In this document: piece by piece, positions 1 to 9,744 of the stretch
Numbering within the stretch: the stretch's first letter is position 1
Layout: each line of letters opens with the position of its first letter
Assembly: GCA_029844215.1 (NCBI GenBank)
Contig: CM056734.1
Span: 19,478,501 to 19,542,500, forward strand
Origin: Przewalskia tangutica
Taxonomy: Eukaryota > Streptophyta > Magnoliopsida > Solanales > Solanaceae
DNA: 64,000 bases
Reading direction: 5' to 3'
The notes under the pieces: generated by a model
Seen by the model: only the letters and a program-made list of their open reading frames with translations
Told to the model about the DNA's origin: nothing
Database searches by the model: none
Program-made: the position numbers and the translations under genes

Positions 1-743
1 TCACAGTAACGTGTCTCTACTCGGAAGAACTCGATGTAATCTGTATATATATATATATATATATATAACGTGTCTCGGCCCTCTAGTGAGGGACTCGATG
101 AATGATGCATGGCTGCGCACGAACATGACCTGGCCCGGGACTCAGTGGAGTGAAATAGTAACACTTAGCACGAGTAGATATCATGAGCAACTGTATGCAA
201 TTAAAATCATTATGTGACTCTCAATAAAATTATTATCGTAAACTCTGTTACTGAAATCATAATCACTAGTAAATAATCATTTTTAAAACTGAACTAGTAA
301 GAGTTAAGTACGTCCGCCGTACTTTCATAAAAATTATGCCAAAAGAAAGAAGGAAAGGTCTCACATACCTCTTAGGCGAACTAATCAACTCGATATTAAG
401 GTATTCTTCATCTAGTACTTCAACCTATAATAAGGAATAACACGCTCGTCAATTCTATGATTTCTAATGTAAGTTATATGATTAAAGACTCCCTTATTCC
501 TATAAAAATTTGGGCAGCATTTCCTTTGTTTATGTGCGTATCCACAATTTTACCAATAATCCAAATCAACCAACAATTCAACTCCAACTAACAATCCAAT
601 TTAAACCAACAATTCAACCAACCAATCAATAGTCATTACTTAGGAGTATGATCATAATAGCCCACATACTTGGCACATGCCATCTATACAACCTTCCTTC
701 TCACCTTTATGGATTTAATCCCAACAACGATTGAGGTGATTAA
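1..743 (-). repeat. LTR L0, left part (Ty3/Gypsy-type LTR)
   Basis: This is the 3' part of a long LTR read on the minus strand. Its reverse complement follows the D LTR (29775-32800) through the same landmarks: the dyad gtacg-n5-cgtac (308-322), the text around 360-560 that mirrors about 31260-31500, and the low-complexity aaccaacaattcaa block. It stops at 743, where element A is inserted, and resumes at 27740. The LTR's 3' end lies outside the window, so I cannot tell a solo LTR from part of a full element. It contains no supportable gene. Confidence 0.8.
43..67. repeat. (TA)n microsatellite
   Basis: An uninterrupted TA dinucleotide run inside LTR L0. Similar runs occur at 34411-34428 (LTR G) and 45371-45390 (LTR E), in related LTRs, so TA expansion is a recurring feature of these LTRs. 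Confidence 0.9.
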
Positions 744-1246
744 TGTTACACCCCTTAATTCAGGTCATGCTTATGAGAACGTACGAAAGGAATTAAGATT
801 TAAATTTTAGAAAGATAGGTTGACAGAATGTTCTGGACGGGTTTTAGTCAACCTTGGGGCGGTTTATGCCCGGTTACCTTAGGAGTTCCTAGGTGTTTCA
901 AAATCCTAGTATGTAGTTCGTTGAGTCTAGTTCCCAACGCAACAAACCGCTCGTCGATAGGGCACCGGAGTAGAAAGTTATGGGAGTTACAAGTTCAGTG
1001 CGCAAACAAGAAAGAGAGTATTTTCAGTCTGATGCCGCAGCGCCGCGGCGCGGGATGCAGGGCTGCGGCGCCAGAGATACTGAAGTTCTCTGAAGTTGCA
1101 GCTCCGCGGCGCCGGAATGCAGGGCCGCGGCGCCGAGGCGGGATTTTTGCGAAAATTTGGGGAAAAACCAGAAGATATTTTTTTGTAAGCCCCTGGGAGG
1201 GTGACAAGTGTCCCTCCCATCTTGTTATAAGGAAGTCCTATTTATT

Positions 1247-1269
1247 GACCAAGTCTTGAAGACTTGGTC
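1247..1269 (+). other. Perfect 11-bp inverted repeat near the presumed LTR transcript start
   Basis: GACCAAGTCTT and AAGACTTGGTC are separated by one base. The same palindrome occurs in solo LTR B at 4477-4499, with a different central base, and in the A 3' LTR at about 25641-25663. It sits just upstream of a CT-rich microrepeat that looks like a 5' leader. A role in RNA structure or factor binding is inference. Confidence 0.7.
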
Positions 1270-2494
1270 ATTCTTCAAGAATTCCCTTCTCTCTAAAAAT
1301 CTCTCTTCCTTCTCTCTAAAAATCCCTCTCCCTTCTCTCTAAAAATTCAAGGAAAAACCAAGGCTTAGAGAAATTTCGGAAAGGCGGCAAGAAGGAAGTA
1401 TGTTGACAAGCTTGTAGGAGGTTTGTGGAGGTGATTGTGGGAAGAGGGCAAGTGAGATTTGTTGGACTGTTTTGGGTGAACTCTAAGGTAACAATCCATT
1501 CTCTTTTTTAAGTAAATTGTGTTGCATGTTGAGGAAGAAAGGACTTGTAGTTGTCGATATTGCTTTTAGGTATATAAAATGTAGGAATAATGATTTGGAT
1601 TTGAAAGGATTGGATAAGGATGATATGTGAGCATGTTATAGCCAATATACTACCTTAAACTCATTGGATTATTTAATATGTACTGTGGGGCAGAATTTTA
1701 CACGTCCGGTTAGGCGTGTAATCCTCAGACATCGAATTGTTAGGCCTTGATTATGGCATGTTGGCTATTGATATCGGACCTTGCAAAGGTGGAAAAGTAT
1801 GTAGAAACAAAGGAAGTGCTGTCCAATTTTCCATAGAATAAGGAACTTTATACTTAGAATATTCGACGAAGAAGTCTAGACGTTAATAGACGTATTTGAT
1901 TATTATAGGTTGATACTCTACGCGCGACATATTCGACTTGGCAAGTGGATTTAGCCGATGAGGTATGTGATTCTTCCTATCCTCTTGAGCATGATGATTG
2001 TAAAATATATAGTACGGTAGACGTATGTGTGTCAAATGAATTTGGTTTCACTATGATGTCCTTGACTTGAGTTCTAAATGTTAAGTATCTTGAAGTATTT
2101 CAAAAAGGAGTTATGAATCATTATTCAGAAGGAAATTAACACTTGGTTTTAAAAGGAATAAGTTCTCTTGGTTTTTTTCAAACAAATGTGATTGTTTTGA
2201 TTTATAAAAGAAATATAAGTGTTATACTAGCTTTATGGGAAGTTAGTTATAGCGACTTAAGGAAGATAAAAAGAATGGTTTACTTACTTGTTTATAGAAG
2301 CCTTGTAACGATTTCTGAATGTGTGGTAAGTTGGTTTGATAAGTAAACATGTTATGATGCTACGGGTGTTAGTGTCTTGAGATTTGTTGTGGTAAGGGGT
2401 TTCTCTCGTTGTGCTTATATTGTTTACGATGAGCCGGTTGTGCTTGTGTTGTATCACCTACCCCCCCTGACTTGTTATGTTGCCTCGAGTTAGC

Positions 2495-2720
2495 TACCCC
2501 CGATGCGAGGAGTACCTCATGCGGGTCCACGTGACCTATGCGGGCTACGGTAGTCCAGGAATCACTCCGGGTGTGTTACGCCGATGCGATGAATACCTCA
2601 TGCGGGCCCAAGTGGCCTATGCGGATGCGGAATCCAGAAATGTCGCGTTAGCTACCCCGTCACGAGTACTCATGCGGTCCACGGACCTACGCGACTACGG
2701 AGTCGAGATTAGACTCGCAC
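2495..2720 (+). repeat. Minisatellite-like tract in LTR A
   Basis: Degenerate repeats built from phrases such as acctcatgcgggtcca and cctatgcgg. The equivalent interval in the 3' LTR (about 26895-27120) and in LTRs C, E, F and H carries related but differently arranged copies, always upstream of the conserved ttcacatacttggtac block. It is non-coding; open frames across it are chance. Confidence 0.75.
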
Positions 2721-3329
2721 AATGATACTAGGGGCGAATGGCCCTACTTCGATCATTGGCGGTCTAGAAAAGACCGGTTGGGTTACACCTATTTGCTCTT
2801 GTATATTCTGTGGCACTATGTACTGTTAATTGATTTGTTTCGTACATGTTTGTGAATTGGTTTTAAAATGTTATGATTTCATTTCGCATTTCGTTTCACA
2901 TACTTGGTACTGTTATCGACTCTCCGGGCCGCGTTCATGCCGCAGTAGAGGTACATCGGTTGTTGATCCTCGCCATAGGATCACCGCTTCGCTGGGAAGC
3001 CCCGTTTCTCCGGAGGCTTATCTTTTGGTATGATTCCCTGTCATTGTAGATTCATGTACATTCAGGGGTATGACGGGGCCCTGTCCCGTCATAGTTGTTA
3101 CAAACTCCTAGAGGTCAGTCTTGTTGTAAATTGGGTTTGGTAAATGATGTAACTGTTCAGTTGTTGTTATGTATATACCGAAAGGTGACCGTTTTGGTTA
3201 GCCTATTTCTTATTTTATATTGTTTCATGTTTATGAGTTTACTTCCGCTGGTTTTTCTCTGATGTTGTATCACTACGGTGCCCGGGGTAAGGCACCAGCC
3301 ACGGGCCCGAGGTCGGGTCGTGACAAAAG

Positions 3330-3341
3330 TGGTATCAGAGT
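3330..3341 (+). other. Primer-binding site of element A (initiator tRNA-Met type)
   Basis: TGGTATCAGAGT lies four bases after the 5' LTR and matches 11 of 12 bases of the plant initiator tRNA-Met primer-binding sequence TGGTATCAGAGC (established knowledge). It fixes the 5' LTR end at 3325 and the element's orientation. Confidence 0.92.
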
Positions 3342-3387
3342 AGTTAATCCTCGGAAAGTGTCTACAGGCCGTATCTAGTAGAGTATT

Positions 3388-3421
3388 GATTATCGGCGTG
3401 TTGTGCACAACACCTATAATC
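3388..3421 (+). other. Leader stem-loop with GTGCAC apex (element A)
   Basis: GATTAT and ATAATC arms enclose a perfect 16-bp palindrome (GTGTTGTGCACAACAC, 3398-3413), between PBS and gag start. Elements C, E and H have the same arrangement at the same place. By analogy with retroviral leaders it may be a packaging or dimer-initiation hairpin; that function is inference. Confidence 0.7.
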
Positions 3422-3531
3422 AGGAGGCTACAGGATATTTAGGATTGGTTTCCATTCTTTTCACTCTAAGATCGTGCAATAGAGCTGTGTTATAGGTTGA
3501 ACTCCCTTTGACATATTTTTATGTATCAATT

Positions 3532-3972
3532 ATGCCTCCACGTAAGGCAACCGCGACCCAGAAGGGCAAGGCAGCTGAGGGAGCTGCTAGTAGGACGCAG
3601 AGGGTTACGAGGGCACAGGCCCAGTCTTTACCTGAGGTGATACTTCTGACGGCGAGTTCCACGACGTCGCCAGCAAAGAGTTAGCAAGCGGCAGCTGCCA
3701 TCGAGACGCGGATTGAGCCTCCTATTGCACAGCCTGGAGCAGAGGATATGGGTTACGCGAGATGGCCCGATTATTAGCCGTGATCGTGGCAGCGCAGGAG
3801 ACGGAGACGGGTTCCGGCTGATTCCGGCCAGTACCGTAGTTCACCCCAGATCTGAGAGCTTGAGACTTCGGGACTTTTTGAGTTGCAGCCCACCAGAGTT
3901 CTATGGGTCGAGGACTGAGGATGATCCTCAGGAGTTTATCCGACAGTTGCAGCGGATCATGAGAGTGATCAG
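3532..3972 (+). pseudogene. gag: Element A gag, N-terminal part
   Basis: Capsid/nucleocapsid polyprotein start. The ATG at 3532 opens with MPPRKATATQ, shared with gag of element C (ATG at 18636, MPPRKATRAQ). The frame has a TAG stop at 3682-3684 after 50 codons. A second frame carries the conserved capsid segment with the motif SPPEFYGSRTEDDPQEF (about 3884-3935) and QLQRIMRV, up to the point where solo LTR B is inserted at 3973. Coding resumes after B at 10739 with ASETESV, so the two halves were one gene. The protein would form the virus-like particle in the cytoplasm. It is broken by the stop, at least one frameshift and two insertions. Confidence 0.88.
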
Positions 3973-5779
3973 TGTTATACCCCGTAGTTCTGGTCATGCG
4001 TATGAGAACGTACGAAAGGGATTAAGACTTAAAACTTTCGAAAGATAGGTTGACGGATTGTTTCGGACGGGTTTTTAGTCAACTTTGAGGCGGTTTATGT
4101 CTAGTTGCATTATGAGTTCCTAGGTGGTTCAAAGTCCTAGAACGTAGTTCGTTGAGTCTAGTTTCCAATGCAACCAACCGTTCGTCGATAGGACATCGGA
4201 GTAGAAAGTTATGGAAGTTACAAGTTCAGTGCGCAGTCGGACAGAAAAATAATTCGGACAGGAGCCACAGGGCCTCGGCGCCGGGAAACAGGGCCGCGGT
4301 GCCGGAAGATCCGAGGGTTGGCAGAAGTTTCAGCGCCGCGGCGCCGGCTGCAGGGCCGCGGCGCTGAGGCGGGTTCTACGAGGGTGAGTGGAAAAATCTG
4401 AACTGTTTTGTTTTAAAAGAGGCCATGGGTGGGTGACAAGTGTCCCCCCCATCTGATTTTGCATGTCTTATTTATTGACCAAGTCTTAAAGACTTGGTCA
4501 TTCTTCAAGCTCTTCTCTCTCTCTAAAATTAGAAGCTCTTCCTTCTCTCTAGAAAATCAAGAGGAAATCAAGGATTGAGAAAAATCTTAAAAGTGTGGCA
4601 AGAATGAATCTTATTTGCAAGCTTGTAGGAGTTATTGTGGTGGTGTTTTTGGAAAGGAGGCTAGCAAATTTGTTGGATTAATTTGGCTAAAGCTCTAAGG
4701 TAACAATTCTTTCTCTTGTTGATAGTTTGTGGTGTTGCATGTGAAGAAGAAATAACTTGTAGTTGAAAATATTGCTCTTAGATAAATTGCATGTAAGAAA
4801 TATGGTTTGGATATGAAAGGATTTGATAAGCAGGTTATGTAAGCATGTTGTAGCCAAAATACTACCTTAAACTTGTTAAGTTAATTGTTATGCATTGTGG
4901 GGCAGAATTTTACACATCCAAGTTTAGGTGTGTAATCCCCTTTTGGAATGTTTGGATTGTTGGGCCTTAAAAGTGGCGTTTGGATGTTGAATTCGGCCTT
5001 GAAAAAGGTGGCAAAGTATGTAGAAACAAAGGAAATGCTGTCCAATTTTCCCTAGAATTTAGTGACTTTGCACTTGGAATATTCTACGTTGAAGCTAGAG
5101 GTTAATAAACGTATTATGGTCATTATAGGTTGACGTACTACGTGCGATATATTGGACTTAGCAAGTGGATTGACCGAAGAAGTATGTGGAACTTTCTTAT
5201 CTCTTGAGCATGAGTAGTTATAACTATATAGTACGGTAGTCGTACGTGATTTAAATGAAGTAAATCCATTTGGTATCTTTGTCTTATTTTAAAGAATGTC
5301 TAAGTTGGTTGAATTAGAGAGTTAACTCACGTGTTCTTGAGAAATGGTTTATTCTAATAAGGTAGACAAGGATTTCATGATATGAAAAAGTATAGAATAT
5401 TTGGCGTGGAAAGTATTGAGTATTGAACCATCCTAAAGAGAAGACATCTGAATTTTAAGTTAAGAAACTTGTTTTCTAAAGACAAGAGACTTGAAGTATT
5501 TTGAAAATTGTGTAAACTGATTTGAAGTATAAGTCTCTTGGTTAATAAAAGAATGAAATTGTTTGAGATTTAAGGAGTTATAACGGCTTTATGGGAAGTT
5601 AGTTATAACGGCCTTATGAAAGGATAAGAATGTCTTAATTTCTAAAGCATAAAGTTAGTATAACGACTTTATGGGGAGTTGGTTATAATAACTTTATGGA
5701 AGGTTAAAGAGTTGGTTTTCTTGAATAAGGTAAATATAGATGAAAGAACTGAAACTAAGAAAGGCAATTCGATTTAAAG

Positions 5780-5803
5780 TAGGGCTGGCCAGTGGGTCGG
5801 GCC
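5780..5803 (+). repeat. hAT1 left terminal inverted repeat
   Basis: It begins TAGGGCTGGCCAGTGGGTCG and matches the reverse complement of the right end (9211-9234) at 22 of 24 positions. Confidence 0.93.
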
Positions 5804-6277
5804 GACCGACCCGCCCTGCTCCGACTGGACTCACCCCGCCCCCGCTATATAAAAAAAAATGGGACCTGGCTCGAATCGGGATGACAGGTCTGGTCCCACC
5901 CGACCCGACCCCTCCAGGCCCCGATCCCGCCCCGACCCCGCCCCGCCCCGCCTGGGCCTCCTTTGCGAGAAATAGCCGTTGTCCAACGACCGTTTTACAT
6001 TTTGGTTGGACAACGCCATTTTAGGCCTCCTCCCCAACCCCTACCCCCTTTATATTTATTTTTAACCCCTAAGTTATTATATTTACACTTTAACCCAATT
6101 TTTCAACTATAAATACCTCATTCCTCTTCTTATTATTTTCACAAATCTTTCTACTCTCTAATCTCTCAATCAATTATCAATCAATCTCTATACAACATTG
6201 TCTACTACATATTCAATCATTTAGCACATTTAATTTCATTATCTTTAAGTCTTTAACTATTTATTATCATAATTAAA

Positions 6278-6865
6278 ATGAAAAGAGCAAAAAGTCTTTT
6301 CAGCAAGAGTACTTCTTCTAGTAGGGCGGGTAACAAGGGCAAGGGTACTTCTTCTAGTATTCATGTTCCAGCTATTTCTAGACAAGATGATTTTATAGAT
6401 CCTGAAATGTTTCCTGAAATACCATATGATCTTGACACAAATGATTATCCTCAAATTGAAGAAGATTTTAATTTAGATGACACTCTAGATGATGATACAC
6501 CTACTAATGAAGATGATGATACACCCACTAGTGAAATGCCTCCTATCCCCCCTACTATGAGACGAGGTCCGGCAAAACGACCATTAAAATCAGTTGTATG
6601 GAAATATTTTGACAGGGACGTAGCTAATCAAGTAGCTGTATGTAAAACTTGTAAAAATGTTTATTCTTTTAAAACTGGACAAGGTCATGGTGGGACGGGG
6701 GGTTTAGGAAGACACCTATTGCAAAAACACAAAGCCTTGCATGCCCAATACATGATTGAAAAAGATGGTGAGAAAGCGTCCTCTCAATCGGAACAAGGTT
6801 CACATACTGTTTCGGAAAAAGTACAGGGTCAAATTAACCCTATGACGGGGGAGTCAGAGCCCTAA
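6278..6865 (+). pseudogene. hAT1 transposase N-terminus with BED zinc finger
   Basis: A 195-codon open frame from ATG 6278. Residues 1-35 are Ser/Lys-rich and residues 36-85 very acidic. Residues 100-152 form a BED-type zinc finger: the SVVWKYF aromatic motif, then C122-x2-C125 and H146-x4-H151 (LGRHLLQKHK). BED domains bind DNA and, in hAT transposases, recognise the element ends in the nucleus (family knowledge). An A/T-rich leader lies just upstream. The frame ends at a stop at 6863-6865, well short of a normal transposase of roughly 600-700 residues; the protein continues in other frames downstream. This fragment could still be expressed as a BED-only protein, which is speculation. Confidence 0.88.
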
Positions 6866-6910
6866 ATACGACAAACATAAAGATAGGAATCACTAGCAAA
6901 ATTAGTTGTT

Positions 6911-7405
6911 GTGGAGGGTGTGCGTTTTTATTTTAGTGAATCTCCTGGTTTTATTCATTATATTAGAGATATGTATAATCCTGCTTATAAAGGTTTTCCT
7001 AGATCAACTGTTAAAAGAGATGTATTTAAATTTGCACATGAATATCAACAGTATTTACGTTATGCATTATATCATTTAAATTGCAAAGTCGCTCTAACTT
7101 CTGATATAGGTCGTAGTACTAACGGCCATGATTATTTAACTAGAACTTGTCATTGGATAGATTATAAATGGTCTATGCAAAAACGCATTTTAGCATATAG
7201 ATATATAGATAGTAGGCAATTGGTGAGTTTATTTGAAAATATTTATTCATCTGCGATTATTACTTTAATAACCGATAAAGTTATGAGTATTACATTAGAT
7301 AATGCATCTTCTAACAATTACGCTATTAGTATTTTAAGAGATGTTTTAACTCCGTCTTTTTCCAAAACATTTTCATATCAAATGCGTGCCATATTTATAA
7401 CTTAG
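6911..7405 (+). pseudogene. hAT1 transposase, N-proximal catalytic part
   Basis: About 164 codons resembling the first half of the hAT RNase H-like transposase core. Visible features are the FSESPGFIHYIRDMYNPAYK segment, typical of the region before the first catalytic Asp, and KVALTSDIGRS, matching the hAT block with the first catalytic Asp (usually TxDxW; here the Trp is replaced). HWIDYKWSMQKRILAYR follows. The ITLDNASSNN block (about 7294-7323) matches the conserved second catalytic Asp region (DNAxxN). The frame closes at 7405 in front of the C-x2-H sequence of the insertion domain. Confidence 0.82.
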
Positions 7406-8327
7406 TTGTAAAGGATTAGTCTTTCACTTTTCAAGATATTCTTGAAAAAATACAATTTGCTATACACTTTATTTTTAAAAATAATAGAATTCAACAGAAA
7501 AAGAATATAAAAACTTGTCACGATTGTGGACTATCTTACAGAAAAATTCCCGAAGAAGTACCAACTAGGTGGAATTCTTTATATGACCAACTAGTTGTTG
7601 CTTATGACTATAGAAAACCTATTACTTTATTTTTTAACGCCCATAATCAAAATCCAAATGATATGATTGTGGATAATGATTGGGACAAAATTAGAGAACT
7701 TATTGTATTTTTAGAAAATTTTCAACGAGCAACAAAAGAAATTTCTACTTTATATTATCCTACTATTTCAACTATGTTGTTTTATATAGCTACAATATTT
7801 TTACTTCTTAAAGAATATATGGAAAACCCGCTATATCTGTGACTATTAAATAAATGTTTATGAAATTAAAGAAATATTTTATTCTTATTCCCCCTATTTA
7901 TATTATTGGTGCTGTATTAAACCCGACTATTAAAGTAGAGGGTTGTAAAAGTCTTATTGAAAATATTTATAACTGTATGGACGTACTACCACCTCCAACT
8001 CCCAAAAATTTAAATGTTGAGCCACCTATTGAACTAACGCTAGAAGAAGTGTTGAATAGCGTAGAAGATGAATGCAAAAAAGTATATCGGCATTACCAGC
8101 AAGAAAGTGCTAGTAACCAACCGACTTTTGTACCATCTTCTTCTTCAACACAGCCTAAAAAAAGGCATGTTGTTTCTGGGGCTAGTACTATTAGTTCTAT
8201 TGAAAGCCTCAGAAATAGAATGTGCGGTGGTACCAGTGCTAACCAAATTAGCGAGTTCGATATTTTTGTTTTGCAGGGTAATTTACCTTACCAAGCAGTT
8301 ATCAATGAAGGAAAGAAAGACTTGTGA
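7406..8327 (+). pseudogene. hAT1 transposase, middle region (frameshifted)
   Basis: Transposase sequence broken into short frames. Around 7520-7620 the text reads as the all-alpha insertion domain, including a VPTRWNSLYDQL block, a hallmark of hAT proteins (PTRWNS). Around 7678-7850 it reads as DWDKIRELIVFLENF and YYPTISTMLFY. After a break, 7854-8327 encodes a 157-codon stretch with low-complexity Ser/Pro and EFDIFVLQGNLPY, which precedes the dimerisation domain. Copy hAT2 (63180-63837, minus) has the same order, so the breaks are secondary damage. Confidence 0.78.
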
Positions 8328-8689
8328 AATATTGGATGCGAATGAGAAGACATTCCGACACTTTCAATGATGGCGAGATATTTTGAACATTCGTTGCCAT
8401 CAATCGCTTCGAAGCGCTTTTACGCAGCAGATTTCAAATAGGAGAGCACAGACACTCATTAGCCGGAGACAGCTTGGAGATGGCGGTACTATTCAGAGAT
8501 TGGATACGAGCGAAGCGAAGGAGGTGCGATCAACCAGAGATTAACGAAGAAGAAGACGACAACTACAACGACATTTTATCTGAAGGCATGAGTAGCGACG
8601 TGGAACAATTTGACCAAGATATACCAATTCCAACTGAAGAACCACACGAAATTATAAAGAAACTAGAAAAAATATTTTCAAATTGGTAA
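8328..8689 (+). pseudogene. hAT1 transposase C-terminus (hAT dimerisation region)
   Basis: Frames here match the hATC dimerisation domain: an RFQIGEHRHSLAGDSLEMAV block at about 8430-8490, followed by LFRDWIRAKRR and an acidic tail. The second hAT copy keeps a better version (ASESASSAGRFQIGEH) at 62873-63136 on the minus strand. In family members this domain mediates transposase multimerisation. The normal stop is TAA at about 8687. In this copy the ASE-x-A-x-S motif region (about 8385-8420) is out of frame with the rest. Confidence 0.82.
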
Positions 8690-9210
8690 TTTATTTCATT
8701 GCAATTTTTTAATTTTTCTATGTCTTTTGCAATTTTTTTCAACAACAGTTCACTACAATGTTGTAATTCTGAATCTTGTATATTTCAATGAAATAATTAA
8801 TAATATAAGAGGCACAAAACAAATTTGGGATGTTTTTACACTCTTCTTGTCTTTGTTTAATTATTTAGTTTATACTTTATACTGTTATAGTTTATACTTT
8901 ATAAATATATTATATATATGAGTATAATACTATAATTATAATACTATAAATCTATAATATTATAGAATATGTATATGACTATATGACAAGTATATGTTAA
9001 TGTTACTTTGTTAGTAATTTAGTATTTTTAATTTAGTGAAAAAATTTAAAAAAAAAAAAAACAAAACCCGACTGTCCGCCCCGACTTACCTAACGGGACC
9101 GGACGACACGCACGCAGGTCCCGCCCGACCCGACCGCCAGTTCGCCTCGACTCGCCTTTTCTCCGCCCCGACCCCGCCCCGACCCCGCTTAACCCGACCC
9201 CGGTGGGCCC

Positions 9211-9234
9211 GGCCCGGCCCACTGGCCAGTCCTA
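9211..9234 (-). repeat. hAT1 right terminal inverted repeat
   Basis: It ends ...GGCCAGTCCTA and pairs with 5780-5803. The TSD copy atttaaag follows at 9235-9242. Confidence 0.93.
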
Positions 9235-9442
9235 ATTTAAAGGCATCAATTGCTTACGTCTAAATGAGGGTCACTTGAGTTAGAAGCCGAAACATATTTC
9301 TAAAAGTATTGTGACTTGTTTGAAATATAGATAAGTCTTGATACTACGGGTGGTAGTATCTTGGGGTCTTATGCGAAAAAGGGAATCTTTGGAAAGAATA
9401 GTACTTTTGTATGTTAATGAAAGTCTAAAGAAGTGATGAGTT

Positions 9443-9744
9443 TACTTGGACGTACCGTCAGTGATGGAGGATTCCACGGGTATGCTACCATTGTCTTGGT
9501 ATGAGTTACTTGGACGTACCGTCAGTGATGGAGGATTCCACGGGTATGCTACCATTGTCTTGGTATGAGTTACTTGGACGTACCGTCAGTGATGGAGGAT
9601 TCCACGGGTATGCTACCATTATCTTAGTATGAGTTACTTGACGCATCTGCCGTGGAGGATTCCACGTATGCTTCCATTGTCTTGGTATGAGTTTACTTGA
9701 CGCGTCTGCCGTGATGGAGGATTCCACGTATGCTTCCACTATGA
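9443..9744 (+). repeat. Tandem repeat, about 64-bp unit, in solo LTR B
   Basis: Five consecutive units start at 9443, 9507, 9571, 9635 and 9694, each beginning tacttgga(c) and containing ggaggattccacg. The first three spacings are exactly 64 bp; the fourth unit is 59 bp through small deletions. Only a single related phrase is seen in LTR F (about 41815-41850), so the expansion is specific to this copy or subfamily. Confidence 0.92.

Larger units (their letters stand above)
744..3325 (+). repeat. 5' LTR of element A
   Basis: A 2582-bp LTR bounded by TG and CA and closely matched by the 3' LTR at 25095-27739. Landmarks in order: a GC-rich palindromic tract (about 1030-1140), a 23-nt palindrome (1247-1269), the ttctctctaaaaatc microrepeat, the dyad GTACG-n5-CGTA (2012-2025), a minisatellite-like tract (about 2495-2720), the conserved ttcacatacttggtac block (about 2893), a hairpin (3069-3093) and a terminal hairpin (3277-3296). 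It would supply promoter and poly(A) signals; where R begins cannot be fixed from sequence alone. Confidence 0.93.
5780..9234 (+). mobile_element. hAT1: full-length hAT-superfamily DNA transposon (degenerate)
   Basis: A 3455-bp element with terminal inverted repeats and a perfect 8-bp TSD, atttaaag, at 5772-5779 and 9235-9242, diagnostic of hAT. Both ends carry C-rich subterminal blocks (about 5800-5960 and 9070-9220) rich in CCCGACC/CCCCG units. The interior holds a 5' leader (about 6100-6277) and a broken transposase gene (6278-8689) with a BED zinc finger at the start and a hAT dimerisation region at the end. Related copies are hAT2 at the right window edge and the hAT3 fragment. Its own transposase is interrupted, so it would need one supplied in trans. 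Confidence 0.95.

Noticed and set aside
6278..6865. A domesticated BED-finger host gene
   Set aside because: It sits between hAT terminal repeats with a perfect TSD and is followed by the rest of a decaying transposase.
9443..9744. CRISPR-like array from regularly spaced repeats
   Set aside because: The units are head-to-tail repeats without unique spacers, inside a plant LTR.
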